This document shows, one piece after another, positions 48,601 to 60,700 of a stretch of 64,000 nucleotides of DNA. Made by a program: the position numbers and the translations under genes. The stretch is from Apostichopus japonicus (Eukaryota; Echinodermata; Holothuroidea; Aspidochirotida; Stichopodidae). Below the pieces are notes generated by a model. The model saw only the letters and a program-made list of their open reading frames with translations, did not search any database and was not told the origin of the DNA. The DNA lies in the NCBI RefSeq assembly GCF_037975245.1, contig NC_092563.1, positions 29,787,960 through 29,851,959 on the forward strand, written 5' to 3'. Within the stretch, counting starts at the first letter, position 1. Each line of letters opens with the position of its first letter.

Positions 48601-51600
48601 AAGAGTCTATGAGACAAGGCAATCAATAAAACTTTCTCACATTCTTCATAAATTAACCAAAAAAGTTGTAAAGACAAAGATAGAAATATGTGGCTAGAGC
48701 GGGATTTGAAGCAGTGACCCCAGGATTTGAAACTCAACACAAAGCTCACAACACAAAACTCAACACCCTCTACCCGAGTGACCAATTAAGCATGTAGTTG
48801 TTGGCAATTCCTATAAAGCCATCTCTTTGATTGCGAGGAGGGGGGGGGGGGGGAAGGGTGACAGTCCAAAGCCAAAGTACATCTGAAGTCACTGGTTCAA
48901 AAACTATTCTAGCCAAAAACCTCTTTAAAGTTCCTCATCAGTTTTGAGTTGTTTATTTACATAAAAATCAATGTAGAATAGTGAAACAGCATTTAAATAT
49001 TGTAAGCAACAGGTAATTGCCCTGATATTCCTTCACTACCATGACTTGGGTTTTGATTGGCTGAATGAAGCAGAGATAAAAGCAATGTGAGTGTCGATTC
49101 ACAGGACAAACAGACAAGCAAACAGACAAACAGAAAACACCACAAGAGAAAGTGGGAGAGGTAGGGAGTGCTCTGGTCCCTCTCGCAACCAATGAGGCTG
49201 CTGAAAATGGCAAATCAAGTTAGTGGGTAAATCCCCATAAATGAAAAATTCTGGTTACCCACTGCTGGAAAAAAAACCACATCCTTTTCACCATAGAGCC
49301 AACACCACACTCAAACACACAAATGCATGGAATCTTTCATATTGGTGAATGTGAGTTTTCATTTATCTAACTTAGGACCATCAAGAGATCCCATATGTTC
49401 CTTCCTTTCCCTTCTTCTTAACATTACTCCCCACCCCCCCCCCCCCCCCTGTAGCCTAACCTGGCTATGAGCCTGCCCTCACTCCCTCCCTATTATAGAT
49501 AAAATACAGGTTTGTTAGATCTTTATCTGCATATCTGACCATCACAATGACTCAATTAGGTTATCAGCTCAATTAGTAGACATCAAAGGGCTACAAGGTG
49601 CGCCTAAATTAAAATTATAAGCCACTCAGCTACAATTTAAACTGTTTCTGTTTCTTCTGCCTTACACCTCCAAACACCACCACCCCCTCCCATTTCCTTT
49701 CTGAGTTTACTTCTTGTTAGAATTATCTTGACAATATTATCATTCTCTTACCTTTCATTGATCTGTTAGATAGCTTTCCACCCTTGACCATAAAGTTAAG
49801 TCTCTGTTGTTTTATCAACTCCATCACATCTGCTGTTAACTGCTGTTTGAGATCTCTACAATGGAAGGGGTAAAAAATTAAAAATTTAGAGTTTGCAAGG
49901 GTACTTGGTTTCATTAAGCACAGCTTATAATTTCATTTTCATTTCATTTGTTTGTTTCTTCACAACATAAATACAGAGAAGTTAGCTAAGTGACAGAACA
50001 TATCAACAACACGGAAAATTGTGAAAGGAAGCACTCCAAAAAACCCAGACGGCTTGTCTAATAGAGCGCTCCCATAAGTAATAAAGAGAACAATACAAGA
50101 AAACAGTAACACTTATATCCACCCACACACCAATCAATAATGATTAGTAGTAGTGATCTATTATAAACTTAAGGTTTACATTACATTAAGCTATGGCAGG
50201 TTTTTACATAAGGGCACCCTTAGTTCAACTGGCTTAAGCTAACTGAAACTGTAGTCTGCCAATTTGGAATATCTCCCTGGTGACGATAGGGGATTTCCCG
50301 GTTGATTATCGTCATTGGGCGCTTCATGGCGTACTTTTCATTGGTGACTTGATTGATGAAAACGGACATTTTCTTTGATTCACTTTATTGAGAAGTATCC
50401 CATCAAGACCAATTTTTTGGAATATCATGGCCTTATTCGGTCTGTAAAAACCAGGCTGCGAAGTATTAAAGATGCCTGTAATGTTCAGTATCTTTTTGTG
50501 GCCCTGTTAATAGTTTCATAAATATACTATGGAATATGGGTAGTTTTGATTGTAAATATGTTTACAATCATTGGCTGTATTCTTCATACCGCCCGTGTAA
50601 ATCTTACCTCAAATGGACAGAATCGTTCAGTATTACTAGTGCGGATTGGGCCTTGCATTGTACAGTCCCTTTTAACTCTAGTAGTGATAATTACATTCGC
50701 TGGTTTCAGTATCGTATTCTTCATAGAATCATCCCGACAAATTATTATTTGCAAAAGATTGGTATTGTTGCATCAAATATGTGCACTTTTTGCCTTCTTA
50801 ATCTCAAACCAATAGAACATTTGTTTTATCATTGTGATTTTGTTCAGAGAATTTGGAATTTCTTTGAAAACCTTTTCATTAATGTTGATATTAAAATTCA
50901 TTTGGATATTTCTGAAGTTTTGTTTGGGGGCGATTTTTCATGTGTCCTCAATTCAATGCTCATTTTGATAAAATGTTACATTTTTAGTTGTAAGAAAATC
51001 AAGATTCTTCCCACAGTGATTGGCACTGTGAAATATCTGAAGGTTATTTTATGATACAAAAAATGATTTTCAGAAGAATATGGATGAGTTGGTATGGGAG
51101 AAGTATTGGCTCCCTTGGGTACATTGACTTCAATCGTGAGAGTTTCGTTTATTATTATTATTATTATTATTATTGTGAGATGACTATTCTTTTCACTTAT
51201 TGAATTCATCCTTTATTGTGTATTGTATGATTTTCAAGAGCAATAAAAAAAATCATAAAAAAAAAAACTGGGTTACAGCATAAATTGTATCACAGCACAT
51301 TTACTAGTTGTTGTAGCTTAGAATATAATTCTACCCTCATTAATGGCCGACTTTACCTTCACTCAGAACAGGTGAAAGTGTAACTGCAGGTGAATAAAGT
51401 TATGTCGGTTATTTTCATCAAAGCTAACTCAAATCAGCTTTCACCACTGGACTGCAAAAACAATCCATAGCAGTTGAGTTATGGCAAGTTGAAGCATACA
51501 TCACACTTACAAAACAGATGGAGCTTGGCTGTTATTGTCATCAAGACTAACTCGTCTCAACTTTCTCAGCTCCTTGATGTTTGCATAGGCGAAGCGGGTC

Positions 51601-54093
51601 TGAACTTGCTGCCAAAAAGAATCCATGGATGCTGGCTTGAGAGCCAAGGCCTCCGTAATCTGTTCTTTTACCACGCTCATTACCTTTTGACGAAAACAAA
51701 ATGTGTGATAACCATAGTTAAACTGTCTTCTTCTTCTGAATATGAATACAATAGGTGTAACTCTCTTTGGCCCCTAGGAGGGGGGGGGGTCCTTCAGGGA
51801 AGGCCTTTCAGAGACAGGTTAATGTTTGAGAAAATGATTTCTTTGAGTGCCTAAGTACAAGACATAATAAGCTTACATACCTTATATAGCTAAGCTGTAT
51901 GTATGTACAGCTGAGGTTATACTGTGCCTAAGCACAAGACATAATGAGCTTACATACCTTATATAGCTAAGCTGTATGTATGTATGGCTGAGGTTATACT
52001 GTGCCTAAGTACAAGACATAATAAGCTTACATACCTTATATAGCTAAGCTGTATGTATGTATGGATGAGGTTATACAGTGCCTAAGTACAAGACATAATA
52101 AGCCTACATACTTTATATAGCTAAGCTGTGTGTATGTACAGCTGAGGTTATACTATGCCTATGTACAAGACATAATAAGCTTACTTACCTTATATAGCTA
52201 AGCTGTATGTATGTACAGCTGAGGTTATACAGTGCCTATGTACAAGACATAATAAGCCTACATACCTAATATAGCTAAGCTGTATGTATGTATGGCTGAG
52301 GACATAAAAAGCTTACATACCTTATATAGCTAAGCTGTATGTATGTACGGCTGAGGTTATACAGTGCCTATGTACAAGACATAATAAGCCTACATACCTA
52401 ATATAGCTAAGCTGTATGTATGTATGGCTGAGGATATAATAAGCTTACATACCTTGGGAAAGTCAACATGACAAGCCTTCATTTCTTTCCAGGTCTTGTG
52501 GAATAGTTTGATACAGTGACAGAAGAATTCCTCAAAACTGTCTTCCATAGCAAAGAACATTGGATGATAGCTTGTGCTCACAGTATCAGCTAGAGAAAAT
52601 ATAACACAAATATTGGACTTATAGTATAGTATACTCTATAGTATACTCAGCAAAGATTTCTACTGGTGTATGATGCCTTATGACAGTTTGATGTAATATA
52701 TAAGTAGTGTCTTATATGTAAAATGAAGCTAGGGCTGGAATCATGTATAGACTGGAATTGGGGTTAGTTTTGCAGTAGCTAGGGGCTGGAATAATGTAAG
52801 GTGGGAGTGGGGTTAGTTTTACAGTAGCTAGGGGCTGACACCAGTGATAGAATGATTAGTTATGGTTTACTTCTTGATGTCAACAAATATAATTGTTCAA
52901 TTTCCAGTGTGTGTTCCCTTTGTTTGTGCGTTCTTTTGTTCACTAAAAGAACCTGTTACACTGAAGAAAATTTCAACCAAATTTGATATTTTTTTTTTAT
53001 ATTATTTCATTTTTGTTTTAGAGTTTTGTTTCCTTTCACCAATTTCTCTCCAGTATATGTATATATTTATTATATTCAAATGGGAAACATTCTATAAGCA
53101 TTGCACTTCTTTTTTTCTCCTTTTCCATGCATTTGTATAGCTTAATTATTGTATATAAATTATCATGATGAATTTTTTTCTTCTTCTTTGTACCTGTCAC
53201 TCTAGATTGTATTGTTTATCAAAATATTAGTTTATACTTTGTTAAACATTCATGGACTGTACACAATAGCTGGAAATAAATTGTTGTCTTTGTCATTGTC
53301 ATAAAGGAACTTAGGCAAGCAAATGTGGATCGCTTACGTTCGTCTCCAATGTTCAGAATATTGCAGAGGGCTTCGGTGAGAGAGATGCATGCCTGGGCAA
53401 ATGGACATTGGTACTCTTCGCCTCGACCAAGATTATCATGGACCATCTGAAGCAGGTAAGGCGAAAGAAAAAGAAATTAAATTTTATCCATTTTATCGAT
53501 AAGTTTTCGACCGGTGATGGGAAAAAAGGGGTTTCAAGACCATTGTTCATTTATTTAAATCCAGAAGCTTCAATCAAGGTGGTTTCAATGGTGATAATCC
53601 TAGTAAATTAATAACAAAATGTGGCTTTAAAGACACTTTCTCATTTGTGAGGTATTTTTCTTTGTTAGGGCAAAATTGCTTTCCTGTAGTGAAAAATCCT
53701 GGGGAAGGAACCTGTTGTCAAGTTACTGCCTTAGTCGTTGGATTATTTTACAGTGACATCATGTTCTTACCTGCGTGTAATTCTCTGTGTGTTGATTGGA
53801 GAGATGGGACCAACACTGTAGCCCTAAGACGCCTGGTGGTGTGGCCTCAAAGTCCTTGGCAGGGTCTGACGGGTCCTGTAGGTTTAATCAAGGAGTCCTT
53901 GTATTGCTCTATTATCAGAATGCTGAGTATAATGTTTAATCAAGGAGTCCTTGTATTGCTCTATTATGAGAATGCTGAGTGAAATGTTTACTCAAATGTT
54001 CCTCTCAAATTGTTTACAACAACTATTAGAACCTAAACAGAATAGAAAATTTAGCTGAAGTAGTTCTTTCAGAAACTTATTCGAACACATGCC

Positions 54094-54151
<58 letters not shown>

Positions 54152-54738
54152 ACATTGCTCAGAAGAAAATTGTTCTATCATAATACAAAATAATCATGCA
54201 ATATCAAATCACATTTGTTATTTATTTAATCCTACAAATGAAAATTGTGTACTGTAAAATCCTATACAGAGCAACAACACCAATAGCTACTTAAGGACAA
54301 ATAAATAATATTAACAAAATGGTAAACAATCCATAATGATTTTATTTTGCTATTCCTTTTTTAATTGGGGGGGGGGGTTGTTGCGGACAGAACTTCAACA
54401 ATTAATCAATGATAATTTCAGAAGTTTGGATATAATTACAGTAAATCCCAGCTTCTTGAAATCATCTGTGTGCATCATTGGTCTCTTGTTTTCTGCGTCG
54501 GCTGCAAAAGCGTTCTTCCTCAGATTGAGAATCATTTCCTGATGAAGCTGTGATTGAGGAATGTCGCAAGAATATCAAAATATCATTTTAATATAGACTT
54601 GGAAAGTGAAACAGAGTCCTGGGAATTGACTATAACTTCTGAAACTTACTTAAAAATCTAGCCAATTTAACCAACTGCAATATTTTACTCGCTGTGCTCT
54701 TTGTTTTCATATAAAAGATTCCATGAAATGTATAGTGC

Positions 54739-54786
<48 letters not shown>

Positions 54787-57700
54787 TAGAATAATCTTCT
54801 CCGTGGCAACCATGGATATTTAAAACCAACTGATGATGTGTTCTTTCCTGGATTCCAAATTACACATGTTGATTTAAGGGTGCTGCAGCTCATTGATAGG
54901 CTGAATTAAAAAACAAGTAAATTGATACATACTTTGCTTCCTCTGAACAGTACATGCTTCATGTGTGCAATGGAACAATGAGGCACTACTTTCATTTAAA
55001 TTAATCATAGCTACATATAACCTCTCCTCATTGGAATGGACACCTACTTCGTCATTTTGGTCCACCTTCATCATCCGCTTATGTTGCAACAAATTAAGGT
55101 ACAGCTGTTGGAACACATAGAGGTTGTGAGCCATTTCATTTGAGATTAAGGCAGCTCGTACCACTTTCTGTTCGGGGTAAAAATTACAAATTATTATCAA
55201 TTAATTAACAACACAAATATTTCAACATTTAACTATTAGGTTCACTATTTTCATCAAGTAACCACATTCCCCCCCCCCCTCACCCCATGAAATAAGTACA
55301 TTTGCATCGCAAAACATGTTTATGAAGACAGCAGTTCAACACAAGGTATAGTGTAATGTGCTGTATTTACCTATGGAGGTCACGAACCATATTACCTAGG
55401 TTACCTATATATGCACTTTACTTCACTGGCCCACTCATGCACCATCGTCGTAGACAAACAACGGACATCTCTACAGTGTCATACTATAACAGAGATTACT
55501 GGTTTATGTTTCACAGAAATTTATCCAGTCTTACACAGATTTTCAGTTTCAAATGCTTTTTGTAGAATGGTAAATGAAACAGTAATGTAACAAGAGTAAA
55601 TAGGGTGAAAATGTGCATACTCTTAATTCAAAACTCTGTTTCTTAACATACTCCTAGTTTGTGTTGATTACCAAAAAACAGAAAAAAATCAAACCTCGTG
55701 AATCACGACTCTGAGCTCCCTGGAAGCAATGCTTTCTTCAAATCTCTGTGAATGGGACAAAGGTAAGACTTTTATTACACATGAATACTGATGTATTAAC
55801 AACAGCAGCATAATCAGAGAATTGTCAATGAGGGTAGAGGCAGTGGCAGAGCGTCCATACAGTCAGGAGGGGGGGGCGAATGCCCCCCCTGACGGACTCA
55901 AACGGACTGCTGGCGCCCTTTTCAGCTCTTTACCACTTTTTATTTATTCACGATTATTGACTTTTTTATTGCGCTCTCATCTACATATTGACATTTGTCA
56001 CATTTTGTTGGTGTAATTTGGCGATGAAACCTATTTATTCTGCAAATTAGCCAGGCCCGGAAAGGGTCATTTCCGGCGATCTAGGGAGTATCTTTACTCA
56101 AAAAAGTTTCTGTATGCTACGCGCCAACCTGTGGTGGCGCTCCGCTTAGATAGTGTCGAAAGCGCCCCTACTGACCATTCTCGCCCCTCCTGACCAATAC
56201 CCCTAGCTCCACCACAGGGTAGAGGGGCACATCGACAGGAAGAGTTGGGGCATGAGTTATGTCTATTTACATGAATGTATCACTTGTCTTTATATCATCA
56301 ATTTATTGCTTCACCTTCTTCTTTTCTGCAGTTGCTTTCAAACACAGAGCGTTGATGAGACCTAGACATTCTTGGCGAACGCCATCATCAGGGCTAGATA
56401 TAAAAAAATAAGACAAAAACAATAAGATGAGAACAAATGTACGAACAGTAAGATGACCACATATGAGCAGAAAGTGTAAAATGTGAATAATAACAGTAAT
56501 AATAATAATAATGGTGATTTATCACATGCACAAATCCACCTGGAAGGGTGCTCAAGGCGTGAATGACATTGGGGCACAGTCCCGCCCACATGAAGTGTGA
56601 GAAAATCAAAGTATGACTCCTTTCAAGTTCTGTTTAAAATATGATTATTACCCAACCGTGAAGCTTGGAATGTAATGAGTTTGATCAATAAACCCACAAT
56701 TGAAAAAGTTTGTCTAAAAAACATCTTTTTTTAAGAAGAGATGAAATATTTGAAGAAAGCTTGGCATCAGTCAGTTTTTGCATAACGCAATGCTGACTCT
56801 TACTGCAGAGTGAAATGAACACACACCCAGTGGGCAGTATCAATTCACAGCAGGCTTGGCGAGACATTCCTTCACTTATCATTGATCAAACTAAGACATT
56901 TTACAAGCTTTCTATTCACTCATCGGTCCTTCCCTTAGTGAGTGACTAACATTATTTGATTCCGGCACATTTGTCGAAGAGATACCTGATGCTACAACAA
57001 TAATATTTACATTGAAGGTCAAAACCGCACCGATTAAAATGGAAACCGGGTTTTTTATATATATTTTTTTTCCAACCATAAACAGGTAAGGAATTGCTAC
57101 CCTTCCTGGATCTAATAACAACTTTGCACTACAAGCTTTGCTTAAGATAACAAAATCATCTAAGGAACAAAGTTTATGGCCTATGAGTGCTTACATAGCC
57201 CTGTAGTATTTGCATAGAGTGCATAAATCCTAGGTTATGTATACAGAGTTATAAGTAACTTTTATGTTCATGTTAATTTCAGCCAGTTATTGTTCCTACT
57301 AAATGAAAGCAAAACTGAAAATAAAAGAGATCATAAAACATCTGAAAGGTGGACTTTTTCAGCTCTCTTTACTATGTTATGAATAATAAAAACAAATGTA
57401 AGGAACTTATTTACATAGTTCCACCCGTATCATTTCCCTCACCTCCCCAACCCCCCCCCCATCCACCCTCCCTGTCCAAACCTGTCATAAACACTATCAC
57501 AATATATTTAATCTATTAACACTCTCCTATTTCAAGCAACTGTCTCTACAATGCAACCACTATCTTTGGCTTCCCATAGCTATATCAAACAGTAATCATT
57601 TACTATGCAGAAATATTATTTACTTTTTTATTTTTTCTTAGCATAAGAGTGCATTACGGCAGGGTGGGTTTGCCAGGTCTGGGGCAACCTCCCATTATTT

Positions 57701-60700
57701 TTTCCTAAGTAGCTCCCTTCTCTCTTTTAAAGCTTCCAAATGTTTGTACTTCTTGTCTTCTAAGTTGCTCGATTGTCTGTTTTTCCCAATCAAAAAAAGA
57801 AGTTCCAATTAACCTGCGGGAGCTGTGCCTTGCACGGCTTGAACAGGACTTTCACTCTGACCACGTATGCAGAACTATACAAACATAACTTTGTGGTTAT
57901 TCACAGACAAGACAACACCTGATAGTACACAGTTCCTGCAGACAATATCCTATTAGTTAGCCTAACCTATAAAATAGTTTATAAAGACAAGATACCAGGA
58001 AAGAGTTGTTATTCTTAGCCTGTGACCTTGTTCTCTCTGCCCCATAATATATCAAAATGACTTACACATGCAAAGAGCATTGGACTAACCAATATCAAAA
58101 CATCAATGATAATACATATGATAATGTGAATACTTATAAAACCAAAAGCACACTAAATTTCCTAATGCTAATAACATTGTACCTCCTTCCATATCATGCT
58201 TTATGCACTCCTACTGACAGTATGAACAGTTCCTAACCTGTTCTCTGATAGAAACATGATGTTGGTACTGCTCATACTGACAGTACGAGTGCTTTAAAGA
58301 GAGGCAATGAAGGAAGGTACAGTACTGGGTGACTTACTTGTCTAAATATGGTCGTAGGGAAGACAGAGTAACTTCATTGGTAACAGTAACATAATGGTCA
58401 GGACTGCAAAAGTAAAGAAAGAAAAATATTTTAAAAGAACAGAGTGGAATGGACAATAATGATTTTGTTTTTAATTCAAAAGACATTTACAATGCTATAT
58501 ATCTATGCTAAATGTGGACCGTAGTTTCACTTTTTCAAAGTATTTTGTATAGTGCAGGCATAGCGAGGATTCAACATTGCAACATCTCATTATGTATTTT
58601 GATTTACAACTGAACACCTAATTTATGTGAATCTTTCACATGTTTTCATATAAACCTCATTTAGCAATTCTGAGAGCTCAACAGGTACTTCACACAAAAG
58701 ACATACTTTATATGAAAACTATGTTTCCTGATGGTTTGCATAACTTTCCATTTCATCATCTTCACTCATGTTACAAATCCTACTAGTTAAGAAGCCACGC
58801 ACTGGTTAAGTTTGATATCTTATACCAGGGAGTTCCATAACAACACCCTGCTTATACGTAATGACTGTGGAACAACAACTGTTACTGCTGTATTAATAGT
58901 CATTAAACTTTATGAAAAGTATACGTGTTGCTCAAACTTACTGAAGCTGACATATTTCACTTCATTTTCATTTATTTATATATTTTTCCACAACAACATA
59001 CAATATAAACATATATTGATTAATCTACATATATAGCATGCATATTGGTGTAAGCTAGTGTTATAAGCAGCTTCATGACTAGAACACCTCCCATGCATGA
59101 AGGGAAGAGGCACTAGAAAATGAAAACGTTTAGCGGTTAAGATACAAAGACGTTTCCATAGTGTTGTAAGCCAAACATGTTAATATTGATAAACTTGTGC
59201 ACGCCAAAATGAAGAGGATTATCTATAGACTAATGCAGTAACATATAAAGGAAGGTACCAGGAACCAGTAATCATGTTGACAGAGTTTAACAAAATGGAG
59301 TTTAAACAGGAGTTATAAATGTTATGCACTGAAGGATGCCACCTAACATCCCTGTGCCATGAATACTGTATAGCCCTATGATCTGACAACAATCTAAATG
59401 TGGTGATTCTTGCTGAACAATTATCTGTTTTTATCAAAGATAACAAATCAAAGGCACTCATCACCGTGGTTGTAAACTGTACTGAGTTTTCCCATTTATT
59501 TCAAAGACCCATACTGCAAGAAGTGGTAAGTATAAATATATTATGGTCAAGCAATGTACAAAAATCAGTGGATAATGGCATATACATGCAGCCGAACTAA
59601 TTAACAGCTTATATCAGTCCTACACACACAAAACAGTGTGTTTTGAAGTATAAGGGAGTTACACCACAGGGAAACCAGAAGGGAAAAACAGTGACTATAC
59701 AAGACAAAGTGTCTTTGACTGGAACAACACTTTATTTAAAAACCAGGAAGTGTTACATGGGAAAAGAAAATACAACAGATGTACAACAATGTACAAGGAA
59801 GCAGGTCTAAATCATCTAGTAATTCCCACTTGTTTTTGTCACTGTTTTGGGGATCATTATTTAATACCTGCAGCTGATTATAATAAGTAGCAGATTTAAC
59901 TATTTGAGATAAAGAAAGCAACAGAGAAAGAGTTTCAAGACAACTTTTATTGAGTCAGTTTCTTGACTGGTTGAAGCAAGTAGAAGAAGAACAGTGACAT
60001 GTAAACTATATAGACAGCAATAATATTTATGCTATATTGTTTGTTTTATGAAATATACTTAAGCCAGAAACTATTGAAAATTATGTAAACTTGAAAATAA
60101 TAGGGACAATGAAATATAAGAAAGCAACTGAAAGGAATCTTTATTGTTTGATCAAGGAACAAAAACCTTACTCAGTTTTGGAAAAATGACAAAATTAACC
60201 TACACAATAACTTAATCAGCAATTTAAGTTAGTACGGGCTCAGCCTAACCACTTAACCTAACACCTAACAGGTGTGAGCAAGGAAGTACAGTAAACAGCT
60301 TGGATGGCATAAATTTAGTACGGGCTCAGCCTAACCACTTAACCTAACACCTAACAGGTGTGAACAAGGAAGTACAGTAAACAGCTTGGATGGCATCAAT
60401 GTATTCATGTGTGATAGCCTTCCCTTTTGGCATTTCAATGCATGCCTGTATAAGATACATGAATATATATAGGTTGTGAAGGAATAGCCAAACTAGAGAC
60501 ACAAATTAATTCATGGGCATAAAACCAAACTGCCCCAGCCTGTTTAACAAAAATTCTTTAATGACAAGCCTGTTTGCTACTTTTAGTTTATCTATATAGT
60601 ATACAGTTAATGGTTATTATGCTACTAGCCTTGTTCATCACTAACTTGAGCTAACTTTATATACTACTGTACTTTACTACTGATTGATCGATTGATTGTT

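Noticed and set aside
54874-55047. Continuation of the ELMO exon g frame (AMINLNESSASLF..., RKQSMYQ)
   Set aside because: SMY resembles a piece of ELMO1, but the next exon (54538-54440) already encodes that region. A gtaggt donor fits at 55048, so this stretch is intron.
60385-60448. Candidate ELMO exon (minus) reading CIEMPKGKAITHEYIDAI
   Set aside because: It has an acceptor but the wrong phase for the previous exon, and 58403-58338 supplies the expected ELMO segment in the right phase. It also overlaps an 86-bp duplication.
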